A DNA stretch of 64,000 nt from Vibrio diazotrophicus (GCF_038452265.1 NZ_CP151842.1:1550001-1614000); one strand, 5' to 3'; positions 36,213 through 45,450 are shown, numbered from the stretch's first letter. A program made the numbers and translations. The notes: generated from the letters alone by a model not told the origin.

Positions 36213-37418
36213 TTATCTCTCCACCAATGCTACTTTGTGGTTGTAAATGTTCATAAATAGTGATGTGAGCAAGCTAAGTGTTAAGTAAACGCCCATGGTC
36301 ATTGCAATGATTTCAATTGCTTGACCAGTCTGGTTCAACGTTGTACCAGCAAACACAGAAACTAAGTCTGGATAACCAATCGCCATTGCAAGTGAAGAGT
36401 TCTTGGTTAAGTTCAAGAATTGACTGGTTAAAGGCGGAATGATGATTCGCAATGCTTGCGGAATAACCACCAGTTTCAAAGTCTTAGAGCGTGGTAGGCC
36501 CAAAGACATCGCCGCTTCAGTTTGGCCATGGCTAACTGCATTGATACCAGAACGAACAATTTCAGCAATAAAGGAAGCTGTATAGATACTGAGAGCTAAC
36601 AGCAATGCTGCGAGTTCAGGAATAATACTGATACCGCCTTTGAAGTTGAATCCTTTCAATACTGGGTATTCCGCAGAAATCGGCATGCCCATGATGAAAT
36701 GAACAACCAGTGGTAAACCAACACACAAGCCTAACCCGATACGGAACATAGGTGTTTGTTGACCAGTCAAACGCTGTTTATTTTTGGCCCAGATACCCAC
36801 ACTGATTGTCGCAATGACACCAACAATGAAGCAGGCAACAACAATGCCGCTTCCAGCTTCAAAAACTGGCGCTGGGAAATAAAGACCGCGAACGTTCAGA
36901 AATATAGCTTCGCCCAAGCTCATACTTTCTCTGGCAGACGGTAGCGCTTGAAGCACGGCCACATACCAGAAAAATATTTGTAGAAGTAGGGGGATATTTC
37001 GAAAGGTCTCAATGTAAACGGCGGCTAAACGACTCACTAGCCAGTTTGAAGAGAGTCGGGCGATACCCAAAACAAAACCAATAACGGTTGCTAAGATAAT
37101 ACCCAAGAATGAAACAAGAGCTGTGTTAAGCAAACCCACCACAAACGTACGACCGTACGAAAAGGTTTCGTTGTACTCAATTAGGCTCAAACCAATCCCA
37201 AAACCTGCAGGTTGGCTCAGAAAATCAAAACCAGTTGCAATACCTCGCGCGCTAAGGTTATTCAGTGCATTGTTTATTATCGTATAAAAGAATAAAGCGA
37301 GAGCAGCCAGTGCTATGAACTGAAAAACGACAGAGCGAAAAGTGGGATTATAAAGAAGATTTGTGCTTTTAGCCGGAGCTGATTCCGACATTTGCACTGA
37401 ATTATTTGTAGGCTTCAT
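36213..37418 (-). CDS. aapQ: General amino-acid ABC transporter permease AapQ
   Basis: A 401-residue permease with about eight membrane segments and a long periplasmic/variable insert between residues 170 and 270. Typical sequence includes GLLNTALVSFLGIILATVIG, VYIETFRNIPLLLQIFFWY and the coupling motif EAAMSLGLPRSKTLKLVVIP. It follows aapJ after about 70 bases that contain a GC-rich hairpin, and is followed directly by aapM. Confidence 0.93.
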   Translation of the reverse strand: MKPTNNSVQMSESAPAKSTNLLYNPTFRSVVFQFIALAALALFFYTIINNALNNLSARGIATGFDFLSQPAGFGIGLSLIEYNETFSYGRTFVVGLLNTALVSFLGIILATVIGFVLGIARLSSNWLVSRLAAVYIETFRNIPLLLQIFFWYVAVLQALPSARESMSLGEAIFLNVRGLYFPAPVFEAGSGIVVACFIVGVIATISVGIWAKNKQRLTGQQTPMFRIGLGLCVGLPLVVHFIMGMPISAEYPVLKGFNFKGGISIIPELAALLLALSIYTASFIAEIVRSGINAVSHGQTEAAMSLGLPRSKTLKLVVIPQALRIIIPPLTSQFLNLTKNSSLAMAIGYPDLVSVFAGTTLNQTGQAIEIIAMTMGVYLTLSLLTSLFMNIYNHKVALVER

Positions 37419-37450
37419 ACAGCGATAACCTCTTTATCCATTTAGACAAA

Positions 37451-37468
37451 GGGCGGCCTAGACCGCCC
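37451..37468 (-). terminator. Attenuator-like hairpin between aapJ and aapQ
   Basis: GGGCGG and CCGCCC enclose six bases; TTTG follows on the minus strand. Such intercistronic hairpins commonly stabilise or partly terminate the binding-protein message, so aapJ would be made in excess over the permeases. Confidence 0.6.
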
Positions 37469-37486
37469 ATTTCAATTAGATATCTA

Positions 37487-38515
37487 TTAACGGATAGGTG
37501 GAGCGTACATAAAGCCACCCGCATTCCATAATGCGTTTACACCACGTGCAATTTGGAGTGGAGAGCCTTTACCTACAGTACGTTCAAAGCTTTCACCGTA
37601 GTTACCAACTTGTTTAACAACTTGGTAGCTCCAGTCATCACGAATGCCTAGACCAGAACCTTTTGGACCGTCAACACCAAGAATACGTTTGATTTCTGGG
37701 TTGTCAGACTTCAGCATTTCGTCTGCATTTTTAGATGTGATGCCATACTCTTCTGCGTTGATCATCGCATTTAGAGTCCATTTCGCAATGTTGAACCATT
37801 TGTCGTCGTCTTGACGAACAACTGGACCTAGAGGCTCTTTAGAGATGATTTCTGGAAGTACTACTGCTGAATCTGGATTTGTTAAGTTCAGACGTAGTGC
37901 GTATAGACCTGATTGGTCTGTAGTTAGAACGTCACAACGACCAGAGTCGAAACCTTTAGAGGTTTGTGCCGCTGTATCAAATACCACTGGTTTGTAGCTC
38001 ATACCGCTTGCACGGAAGTAGTCAGCTAGGTTTAGCTCAGTTGTTGTACCTGATTGTACACATACTGACGCACCGTCAAGTTCTTTAGCGCTTGAAATAC
38101 CTAGGTCTTTTTTAACCATGAAGCCTTGACCATCGTAGTAGTTCACACCAACGAAGTTCAAACCAAGTGCTGTATCACGTTGTAGCGTCCATGTTGTGTT
38201 GCGAGATAAAACATCTATCTCACCAGATTGTAGAGCTGTAAAACGTTCTTTAGCAGTAAGTGGTACGTATTTAACTTTAGTTTTGTCGCCAAGAACCGCT
38301 GCAGCAACTGCTTGACAGTATTCTACGTCAATCCCTTCCCATTCGCCTTTAGAGTTAGGGTTAGAAAAGCCAGGTAGACCTGTACTTACACCACAAGACA
38401 AAACACCAGCAGCCATAACTTTATCTAAAGTACTTTCTGCTGCTGAAGCTGAAGTCGCTGCAAAGGCAGAAGATGCCGCTACAACTGTGGCAAGAAGTGT
38501 GAGTTTATTCGCCAT
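37487..38515 (-). CDS. aapJ: General amino-acid-binding protein AapJ
   Basis: Periplasmic binding protein of 342 residues with a signal peptide (about 1-26, ending SASA). The family opens with TLDKVMAAGVLSCGVSTGLPGF and has the ligand-binding loops KYVPLTAKERFTALQSGEID and NYYDGQGFMVKK. ATG 38515 follows AGGAAGG; an upstream in-frame ATG at 38539 is less likely. Larger than typical glutamine-binding proteins, as expected for AapJ. It is the first gene of its operon and is preceded by an NtrC-like palindrome at 38608. Confidence 0.94.
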   Translation of the reverse strand: MANKLTLLATVVAASSAFAATSASAAESTLDKVMAAGVLSCGVSTGLPGFSNPNSKGEWEGIDVEYCQAVAAAVLGDKTKVKYVPLTAKERFTALQSGEIDVLSRNTTWTLQRDTALGLNFVGVNYYDGQGFMVKKDLGISSAKELDGASVCVQSGTTTELNLADYFRASGMSYKPVVFDTAAQTSKGFDSGRCDVLTTDQSGLYALRLNLTNPDSAVVLPEIISKEPLGPVVRQDDDKWFNIAKWTLNAMINAEEYGITSKNADEMLKSDNPEIKRILGVDGPKGSGLGIRDDWSYQVVKQVGNYGESFERTVGKGSPLQIARGVNALWNAGGFMYAPPIR

Positions 38516-38972
38516 TTGTATCCTTCCTGTATGATCCATGTTTGACCAGGTGACACCTGATACAAGCTTTATATATGTTGTGTTTTATAGTTAGTTTCCT
38601 AATGGGTTGCACTTTTAAGGTGCTTCTCATCAGTTATTTAAAAGCGTAGATATAAATTCTGGATTTCTCAAATACATAATTTAAATAGACTTTCGAGGGA
38701 AATCACATACCTAAGCTTGGTTTAGAATGGCTAAATGTTGTGCCAATGTAAATAGTGCAACTAGGCTCACCCTTGGTGCAACAGGATGTCTTCGGGATAA
38801 TTGACTGAATGTTTGATACATTAACATGCTGTTAACGAATGAAACTTATATGATCATCTAATAATGGATTAAAATTTAGTCATTAATTATTTGATGAGTA
38901 TTGGCTAGTGATTTTATTGCACCTTTTTTGTTAGCATTACCGAATAGTTATTTACATTGTGATGAAATTTAA
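38516..38972. other. Divergent regulatory region of aapJ and the siroheme synthase gene
   Basis: About 460 bases without a gene. It is rich in TGCAC/GTGCA half-sites (around 38608, 38757, 38777 and 38919), one pair of which forms an NtrC-like dyad. Promoters for both genes should lie here. Confidence 0.45.
38608..38624. promoter_or_regulatory. NtrC-like dyad upstream of aapJ
   Basis: TGCACTTTTAAGGTGCT agrees with TGCACC-N5-GGTGCA at 10 of 12 defined positions. It is 93 bases before the aapJ start. No well-spaced sigma-54 promoter could be placed between it and the gene, so the call is tentative. Confidence 0.35.
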
Positions 38973-39914
38973 ATGCAATATTTTCCTCTGTTCCTGGATC
39001 TCTCAAATAAAGCTGTTTTAGTCGTTGGTGGAGGCGAGGTTGCATGCCGTAAAATTGATGCACTTTTACGCGCAGGTGCTCGTGTTACTATCGTTTCCCC
39101 TCAGATCGAACAGTATCTGTATGCGCTTGTAGAACAAGGGAAATGCGAGTGGATACAGAACTTCTACTCACCCAGTGTTTTAAGCAATCGCTTCGTGCAG
39201 GTATGGGCGACTACGGATAACCCAGATCTCAACCATCAAGTGCATAAAGATGCAAAAAATATTGGTGTTTTAGTCAATGTGGTGGACGATTTACCCTATT
39301 GTGATTTCATTACCCCTTCGATGATAGATAGAGGCCGAATTCAGATAGCGATTTCAAGCGGAGGCGCGTCCCCCGTGCTTGTGCGCAATGTTCGTGAAAC
39401 TTTAGAGTCGGTATTGCCGCAAAATTTAGGTCTACTCGCAGAGTTTGGTGCTTCTAAACGAACTTCGATTAAAGAGCGCCTGCCAACAGTTGATCTACGT
39501 CGCAAGTTTTGGGAAATGTTTTTTGCCATTAGAGAAGTTAAAGAAGCAACTTCGCGAGAACAGTTGGAAGTTCTATACCGCGCAACTCTAGAAAAAGATA
39601 TCGAAAACCTCGGTGAAGTCACATGGATAGAATACGGTTCCGACGTTGAACTTCTGCCAATGAAAGCCATGCGTTATATGCAACAAGCTGAATTGGTGTT
39701 GTTTGAAAAAGGTTGTTCATATGATGTGATTGATCTTTGTCGCCGAGATGCAGAAAGAGAAGAGTTCTTAAGCTCTGCTCAATTGGGCGAGCGTTTAAAA
39801 CAGGCGAAAAAGGATAGACAACGAATTTGTGTCTTAGTCTCTCAGCTAACTCAAGAGTTTTCTTTGTTACACAGTCAACAAAGAGTGATAAAGCCGGGCA
39901 GTGAAAAGAAATAG
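38973..39914 (+). CDS. Siroheme synthase N-terminal (precorrin-2 dehydrogenase) with a degenerate methyltransferase tail
   Basis: Residues 1-210 form the CysG-N/Met8 module that oxidises precorrin-2 to sirohydrochlorin and inserts iron. The NAD-binding motif is VVGGGEVACRK (17-27) and the likely catalytic aspartate is D105 in NVVDD. SSGGASPVLVR follows at 128-138. Residues 214-290 align by eye with the start of the CysG C-terminal methyltransferase (SUMT). GEVTWIEYGSDVELLPMKAM stands where SUMT has GEVxLVGAGPGDPGLLTLKA, and DVIDLCRRDAER matches its later part. The SAM-binding glycine motif is lost and the domain stops after about 75 residues. So the tail is a non-catalytic remnant. The first methylation must come from another SUMT gene. 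Confidence 0.85.
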   Translation: MQYFPLFLDLSNKAVLVVGGGEVACRKIDALLRAGARVTIVSPQIEQYLYALVEQGKCEWIQNFYSPSVLSNRFVQVWATTDNPDLNHQVHKDAKNIGVLVNVVDDLPYCDFITPSMIDRGRIQIAISSGGASPVLVRNVRETLESVLPQNLGLLAEFGASKRTSIKERLPTVDLRRKFWEMFFAIREVKEATSREQLEVLYRATLEKDIENLGEVTWIEYGSDVELLPMKAMRYMQQAELVLFEKGCSYDVIDLCRRDAEREEFLSSAQLGERLKQAKKDRQRICVLVSQLTQEFSLLHSQQRVIKPGSEKK

Positions 39915-39961
39915 CCGAGTAGGCATGGATAAGCTGTTTTAATTCAAAGTCATTATCAATG

Positions 39962-39999
39962 AAAAGGGCTGACTTCATATATTGAAATCAGCCCTTTTT
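39962..39999. terminator. Bidirectional terminator
   Basis: AAAAGGGCTGA and TCAGCCCTTTT form the core of a long, nearly perfect stem between the converging siroheme synthase and HAD genes; T tracts flank both sides. Confidence 0.9.
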
Positions 40000-40028
40000 G
40001 AGCTTGTGGCGGATGTTACCAGAAATGA

Positions 40029-40835
40029 CTACAGAACAAATTTCTCGATAGCAGCCGCTACGCCATCTTCATCGTTACTGAGCGTGATGTAATCTGCGAT
40101 GCGTTTGGTTTCTTCCATCGCATTAGCCATCGCAATACCCATTCCTGCGTACTCAATCATATGGTGATCATTCTCAGCATCACCCATACACATCACTTGG
40201 CTCGCTGCCACACCAAGGTGGTCTGCAATCGCTTTAACACCCACACCTTTATTACTTTGTGTGTTCAAAAACTCTAGAAAGTGTGGGGCACTTTGCACCA
40301 CAGTAAATTGTTGATGCAAATGCGCAGGGATTTTCTTGATCGCTTCAGAGAGCAGGCTTGGTTCAGCGACAATCATGGTTTTGATGATAGGGTGATCGTC
40401 TTCTAGCTCAGAAAAGTCCATCTCAGTGATCTTTAAGCCGTCGTTGATTTTCGACTCAAGTTCTGTGAATTCGCTGATACGAGGAGTTATAAGCCCGTGA
40501 ACTTGGCTGAATGCATGCGTATTTACACCTAGCTCATCGGCCAATTTGGCGATGGTTTTCGCGGCTTTGCCGTCAATGATTTGCTTGTAGATAACTTCAC
40601 CAGTCGCGACGTTTTGCACCATTGAGCCATTGTAGTGAAGGACATAATCTTGATCTGAGGTTAATTCCAGCTCTTCAAGTTTGCTACGCATACCATCAAT
40701 TGGGCGACCTGAAGCAAGAACTACTCGTACACCTTGCTCTTTTGCCAGAGCAATAGCTTGTTTTGTGCGTGGCGTAATTTGTTTTTGGCTATTAAGAAGA
40801 GTGCCATCCATATCAAGGGCGATGATTTTGTACAT
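40029..40835 (-). CDS. HAD-superfamily Cof-type sugar phosphatase (YidA-like)
   Basis: A 268-residue cytoplasmic phosphatase of the Cof subfamily with a C2 cap. Motif I is DMDGTLLNS (8-16) with nucleophile D8 and acid D10. Motif II is VLASGRP, and the C-terminal motif is MCMGDAENDHHMIEYAG. YidA of E. coli acts on sugar phosphates; substrate specificity here is not defined by sequence. It converges on the siroheme gene and is divergent from queE. Confidence 0.88.
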   Translation of the reverse strand: MYKIIALDMDGTLLNSQKQITPRTKQAIALAKEQGVRVVLASGRPIDGMRSKLEELELTSDQDYVLHYNGSMVQNVATGEVIYKQIIDGKAAKTIAKLADELGVNTHAFSQVHGLITPRISEFTELESKINDGLKITEMDFSELEDDHPIIKTMIVAEPSLLSEAIKKIPAHLHQQFTVVQSAPHFLEFLNTQSNKGVGVKAIADHLGVAASQVMCMGDAENDHHMIEYAGMGIAMANAMEETKRIADYITLSNDEDGVAAAIEKFVL

Positions 40836-41014
40836 GTGATACCTAGAATGCTTAAATTAATTCGGAAAAGAATATCTATAATTTATGACAGTTTGCTCGT
40901 TTGTGATGCAAAGAGCAAAACAAATTGCATGATTAGTTTGAGCCGGAATGCGGATAATTCATTTAGTTCAATGATGATTTTTGTGATTCAGGCGAGGTTT
41001 TAAATTGACCTGAA

Positions 41015-41037
41015 GCAGACCTTCTATTAAGGTCTGC
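41015..41037. other. Stem-loop in the queE leader
   Basis: GCAGACCTT and AAGGTCTGC form a perfect 9-bp stem with a five-base loop, 40 bases before queE, followed by GGCTGCGATTTTTC. It could be an attenuator or the terminator of an unseen upstream transcript. It does not match the preQ1 riboswitch consensus. Confidence 0.4.
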
Positions 41038-41076
41038 GGCTGCGATTTTTCGGAAATTTGAATTAGGCAAAATACT

Positions 41077-41745
41077 TTGTACAAAGTTAACGAAATGTTT
41101 GAAACGATACAGGGTGAGGGCGTATTTACAGGCGTTCCTGCCGTTTTCGTTCGTTTACAAGAATGCCCGGTGGGTTGTGCTTGGTGTGATACTAAGCAGA
41201 CGTGGGAAGCCAATGAGCAAGACCAGCAGTCTTTCGATCAGATTATTGTAAAGACTGGCGACTCGCCAAACTGGTGCTCTGCTTCCGCACAACAGATCAT
41301 TGCGATGTATCAGTCGCAAGGATACACAGCGAAGCATATTGTTATTACTGGTGGTGAGCCTTGTATCTATGATTTAGTTCCTCTTACTCAGGCGTTTGAA
41401 GGGATTGGCTGCCAATGCCAGATCGAAACCAGCGGAACCTTTGAAGTTAGAGCAACTAAAGATACGTGGGTGACAGTGTCACCAAAAGTAGCAATGAAAG
41501 GTAAGCTACCGGTTATCGAATCGGCATTGTTGCGTGCGAACGAGATTAAACATCCAGTTGCGACAGACAAAGATATTGAGAACTTGGATCAGTTGCTCCA
41601 GTCTGCCAATGTTCCCGAATCAACCGTGATTGCTCTGCAGCCTATTAGTCAGAAGCCGAGAGCAACACAATTGTGTATAGATACTTGCGTGGCGCGTAAC
41701 TGGCGTCTGTCTATTCAAACACATAAGTACCTCAGTATTGCCTAA
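41077..41745 (+). CDS. queE: 7-Carboxy-7-deazaguanine synthase QueE
   Basis: Radical-SAM enzyme converting 6-carboxytetrahydropterin to 7-carboxy-7-deazaguanine in queuosine synthesis. The 222-residue protein has the cluster motif C30-xxx-C34-xx-C37 (CPVGCAWC), preceded by ETIQGEGVFTGVPAVFVRL, and the SAM-binding GGEP. Translation begins at TTG 41077. ATG 41095 would remove residues conserved in the family (YKVNE). It is followed 11 bases later by queC, forming a two-gene operon. Confidence 0.94.
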   Translation: MYKVNEMFETIQGEGVFTGVPAVFVRLQECPVGCAWCDTKQTWEANEQDQQSFDQIIVKTGDSPNWCSASAQQIIAMYQSQGYTAKHIVITGGEPCIYDLVPLTQAFEGIGCQCQIETSGTFEVRATKDTWVTVSPKVAMKGKLPVIESALLRANEIKHPVATDKDIENLDQLLQSANVPESTVIALQPISQKPRATQLCIDTCVARNWRLSIQTHKYLSIA

Positions 41746-41756
41746 AGGATTTACCC

Positions 41757-42446
41757 ATGAAAAAAGCGGTTGTTGTATTTAGTGGTGGTCAGGATTCAAC
41801 GACATGTTTGGTCCAAGCCCTAAAAGAGTTTGATGAAGTTCATGCCATTACCTTCGATTATGGGCAAAGACACAAACTTGAAATAGAAGTGGCTCAAGCG
41901 TTAACCAAGAAGTTAGGCGTAACTGCACACAAAGTGTTGGATGTTGGCTTGCTTAATGAACTCGCCATCAGTTCACTGACTCGCGACGATATTCCTGTTT
42001 CTCATGAACTTCAGGAAAACGGCCTTCCAAACTCATTTGTACCTGGTCGAAACATTCTGTTTTTAACGCTAGCGGGTATTTACGCATACCAGATTGGCGC
42101 GCAAACGGTCATTACGGGTGTATGTGAAACCGACTTTTCAGGTTATCCCGATTGCCGAAACGATTTCATCAAAGCGATGAACAGTGCCCTTGTAAAAGGG
42201 ATGGATCGTGAGCTAGAAATCCGCACTCCGCTGATGTGGTTAAATAAAGCTGAAACGTGGGCATTGGCTGATCAATACCAATCGCTTGATCTTGTGCGCA
42301 ATGATACACTGACGTGTTACAACGGCATTATCGGTGACGGATGTGGTGATTGTCCTGCCTGTCATTTACGTAAGGCAGGGCTGAACGATTACTTGGATAA
42401 CCGCGCCGCTGTTATTGAGTCTTTAAAGCAAAAGAACAATCAATAG
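41757..42446 (+). CDS. queC: 7-Cyano-7-deazaguanine synthase QueC
   Basis: Converts 7-carboxy-7-deazaguanine to preQ0 using ATP and ammonia. The 229-residue protein has the PP-loop SGGQDS at 9-14 and the zinc-binding cysteine cluster CGDCPACHLRKAGL near the C-terminus, preceded by LTCYNGI. It is the second gene of the queE-queC operon. Its last 35 bases overlap, tail to tail, the end of the GGDEF gene on the other strand. Confidence 0.95.
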   Translation: MKKAVVVFSGGQDSTTCLVQALKEFDEVHAITFDYGQRHKLEIEVAQALTKKLGVTAHKVLDVGLLNELAISSLTRDDIPVSHELQENGLPNSFVPGRNILFLTLAGIYAYQIGAQTVITGVCETDFSGYPDCRNDFIKAMNSALVKGMDRELEIRTPLMWLNKAETWALADQYQSLDLVRNDTLTCYNGIIGDGCGDCPACHLRKAGLNDYLDNRAAVIESLKQKNNQ

Positions 42447-44385
42447 AATCGCTGCAAGCATCGAAAATACAGTTTTGTCCTTTTTGTTTGGTTTTGAATA
42501 ACGCCTGATCTAAGACGGAATAAAGCTGATTGAAGTCGCTGATTTGTCCTGCCGTTGCCATAAATGCAAAGCTGGTGGACAAATACAGCGGCTTTTTACT
42601 ACCTGCTTCATTAATGTGATACCAATAAGGCCTAGAGGTTAGTGCCTTATGTAACGATTCAACTCGCTGCTGCACTTCGTACTGATCTACATTGGTTAAT
42701 ACAGTAATAAACTCATCGCCACCCAAACGCCCCCAGAAATCGTCTTTCTTTAAACACTTTTTCATCATATTTGAGATTGTCCTTAGAGCTTTGTTGCCAA
42801 CTCCGTACCCGTATCTGTCATTAATCAATTTAAGATTGTCGATATCAAAGAGTATCACCACGTTTCTGGTTTCCAATGTTTGAGGCTTTTCGACTGTTTT
42901 CAAATGATTAATGAAGACTGTTCGATGAAGGGCATCAGTAAGGCCGTCCATTTTCTGGTTACTTTTTAAATGCACCGATTTGTGAACAAGATATGCGATG
43001 GATAGCAGCAGCAATACAATAAGCAACAGCAAGTAACGTCGTTCCTGCTTCATTAACTCGACATGGTTGTTTAGCTGTTCATTCTGCGTTAGCAGTTCTG
43101 ATCTTAAGTTTTTTTGTTGGAGTGAAGATGTCGATTGATCTAAAGCTTCCAAAGCTTTGAAGTGTTCTTGGTCGCGAATAGTAATCTCATTTTCAACGTA
43201 TTCGCGGTAATACGACAGCGCCAACTCGTACTTTCCACTCTTGTCTGCAATCTTTGCTAACTGACGCAATGCTTGTGTTAGCGTGCGGGCGTTTTGTGAT
43301 TCTTCAGCAAGAGTTTTCGCTTTTAACCCGTAATATTCGGCTTGTCTGTAATACTTTTTCTGAACATAGGAGTTAGACAGGGCAAGTACGATGTCGCTTT
43401 TTAAACCGATATCTTTGTATTGAATAGCGTAGTCTAGCCCTTTAAGTAGCTCATTGATGCCTTCGTGAAATGCACCTAATTCATTATGTGATTTACCCAA
43501 ACCGAGATGAACATAAGCCAACCCTCTGAGATCGTTCTTCTTCAGGTGAATCAAACGGGCTTTATTAAAGTGGGCAATACTTTGGTGCAGTTCCCCTTTG
43601 TGATGATATACCTCACCCAAGCTGTGTTCTGTTTGTGCAATGCCATCGTCGTTATGGTTTTCTATGTGAAGGGTCAGAGCACGGTAGAGATATTCTAGCG
43701 CTTGTTGATATTGTCCCAAAGTACAAAGTAACAGGCCGATATCATTGAATATTTCAGCGGTGTCCGTTCCTTCTGGAATTTCGTCTAACAAACGTTTGTA
43801 GTAGTCCAGAGCGCCTTTGTAGTCACCGATAAGTTCGAGATTCTTAGCTATAACAATGAAAGCACGATATCGAGGTAGAACAGGGTTGCTGCTGTGCTCG
43901 AGTGAATGCTGAAGCTGGTCGCAGAAGTTTTGGCTGTGTAAATAGTTCCCTTGCAGGTTTAGCAAGCGGCACAGATGGTACTCAAACAAGAAAATGCCAT
44001 CACTATCTTGTCGTTGTTTCATTCGTGAATACAGCTCTTGGTAAATTTCACCGGCTTCAAAGAATTGCTTGTTTTCCTCTTTATTGAGCGCTTCTATAAA
44101 TTGTTTCTCTTCTTTGCTGTAAGCAAGCTGAGTGGTGTTGTCACTGCCGAAATAATGCAGTCCATGCCTTGTCATATAATCGTGGATACGGCTAGCTATG
44201 TAGAGCTTTTCTGAACTCGGTGGGAGTGAGGTATACCTGTCCTTGAGAAGTTGAAGCACAGAGTTGGGATTGCGACTCAGGGTTTTGTTAACCACCGCTT
44301 CCCATTCAGCTCTTTCACTCGCTTGGCTGATAGGGTTGAAGAAAAAGAATGAGAAGAAAAGAATGGCAGTGTAAATATTAAGCAT
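42412..44385 (-). CDS. TPR-containing diguanylate cyclase
   Basis: A protein of about 657 residues with a signal or anchor segment near the N-terminus (about 3-22). A long periplasmic tetratricopeptide region (about 120-410), a coiled segment, a membrane helix (about 450-468) and a C-terminal GGDEF domain follow. The active motif is GRLGGDEF. The inhibitory site is degenerate: KKDD stands where RxxD is expected. TPR repeats include GQYQQALEYLYRALTLHI and GKYELALSYYREYVENE. Starts at GTG 44394 and ATG 44385 are both possible. It is the third diguanylate cyclase in the window. The stop codon lies inside queC on the opposite strand. Confidence 0.88.
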   Translation of the reverse strand: MLNIYTAILFFSFFFFNPISQASERAEWEAVVNKTLSRNPNSVLQLLKDRYTSLPPSSEKLYIASRIHDYMTRHGLHYFGSDNTTQLAYSKEEKQFIEALNKEENKQFFEAGEIYQELYSRMKQRQDSDGIFLFEYHLCRLLNLQGNYLHSQNFCDQLQHSLEHSSNPVLPRYRAFIVIAKNLELIGDYKGALDYYKRLLDEIPEGTDTAEIFNDIGLLLCTLGQYQQALEYLYRALTLHIENHNDDGIAQTEHSLGEVYHHKGELHQSIAHFNKARLIHLKKNDLRGLAYVHLGLGKSHNELGAFHEGINELLKGLDYAIQYKDIGLKSDIVLALSNSYVQKKYYRQAEYYGLKAKTLAEESQNARTLTQALRQLAKIADKSGKYELALSYYREYVENEITIRDQEHFKALEALDQSTSSLQQKNLRSELLTQNEQLNNHVELMKQERRYLLLLIVLLLLSIAYLVHKSVHLKSNQKMDGLTDALHRTVFINHLKTVEKPQTLETRNVVILFDIDNLKLINDRYGYGVGNKALRTISNMMKKCLKKDDFWGRLGGDEFITVLTNVDQYEVQQRVESLHKALTSRPYWYHINEAGSKKPLYLSTSFAFMATAGQISDFNQLYSVLDQALFKTKQKGQNCIFDACSDSIDCSFALKTQ

Positions 44386-44670
44386 TTCAAGCACTGTAAG
44401 CTGAGGAACCTGACAACTATATGCTTGTGGAAAGAGGCTCTCAATTCGTTATTTTTGCCAGATGATAATCTGTGAAATGCGCCGAAGTTCACTCCAAATA
44501 AGTTGCATTTTCAGGACAAAATCAGTTTCAAACAGTTAACTTAAACACAAGAAAAAAGGGTGGGTTCGAAATTACTAACACTATTTGAAAACTAAGTAGA
44601 TAATGCCGCGCACAATATCAGGTCAATAGATCTTAAATGTCTCAATTTTTTGTTTTCGAGAGGAAATACC

Positions 44671-45450
44671 TTGAACGCAGCTGAAATCATGACTCAGTTT
44701 AACTGCTATGAGCGTATGCATATTGAAATACCCGGTTGGGAGGTTTATTCGGACACAACGCTTGTCAGAGTGGTCTCTCCTGATGAAGATGGGAGCTTTA
44801 TTGCCTATTTCAATTTAGATAGCTCAAAGGCGTCTGAAGTCATTGATCAGCAAATGGAGTATTTCTACCGCTTAGGTAAAAACTTTGAGTGGAAAGTCTA
44901 TGATTTCGACAAGCCAAGCGATATCGACAGGACGCTTCTCAACAAAGGCTTTTACGAACAAGATCCAGAGTACTTCATGGTTTTGGATCTCCGTGTCTAT
45001 GATTCAGTCCCGGAACATCAGACTCAGTGCATTGAGGTGTTTGATGAACGTGGAATCCGTGATGCCATTGCAGTCAAGCAATCTCAAACAGGTGAAGATT
45101 GCAGTGGTTATTTTTTGCATCTGTTGAACCTCAAACAAACTCGTCCTGAGAACATCCGTATTTATGTTATCTATGATGGTAACCAGCCAGTTTCTTCTGC
45201 GTGGGTGATCTTCAACAGTGACACGTCACCATTTGCTGGGATTTGGGGTGGAAGTACGGTTCAAACTCACCGTGGGCGAGGGCATTATCAAGCATTGCTC
45301 AAGCAGCGCATCAGAGACTCAATCCTCGCGGGTAAGCAATACCTGTATATTGACGCTTCTGAGATGAGTCGACCTATTGTTGAGCGATACGGTTTTAAAG
45401 TTATCGCTAAAACCACACCGTATTTCTATCGACACCCAGATCTTAACTAA
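44671..45450 (+). CDS. GNAT-family N-acetyltransferase
   Basis: A protein of about 259 residues. The C-terminal half has the GNAT fold: SAWVIFNSDTSPFAGIWGGS, then the acetyl-CoA-binding motif THRGRGHYQALLKQRI (R/Q-x-x-G-x-G/A type) and LYIDASEMSRPIVERYGF. The N-terminal 110 residues look like a second, degenerate GNAT-like or substrate domain. TTG 44671 follows GAGAGGA at good spacing, whereas TTG 44650 has no ribosome site. The substrate is unknown; it could be a small molecule or a protein amine. It stands alone, divergent from the TPR-GGDEF gene. Confidence 0.8.
   Translation: MNAAEIMTQFNCYERMHIEIPGWEVYSDTTLVRVVSPDEDGSFIAYFNLDSSKASEVIDQQMEYFYRLGKNFEWKVYDFDKPSDIDRTLLNKGFYEQDPEYFMVLDLRVYDSVPEHQTQCIEVFDERGIRDAIAVKQSQTGEDCSGYFLHLLNLKQTRPENIRIYVIYDGNQPVSSAWVIFNSDTSPFAGIWGGSTVQTHRGRGHYQALLKQRIRDSILAGKQYLYIDASEMSRPIVERYGFKVIAKTTPYFYRHPDLN

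Noticed and set aside
38542..38557. TTGACCAGGTGACACC near the aapJ start
   Set aside because: The left half fits the RutR consensus but the right half has too many mismatches, and it lies in the leader of an unrelated operon.
40981..41076. preQ1 riboswitch before queE
   Set aside because: A stem-loop is present, but the A-rich pseudoknot tail and loop sequence of preQ1 classes are missing.
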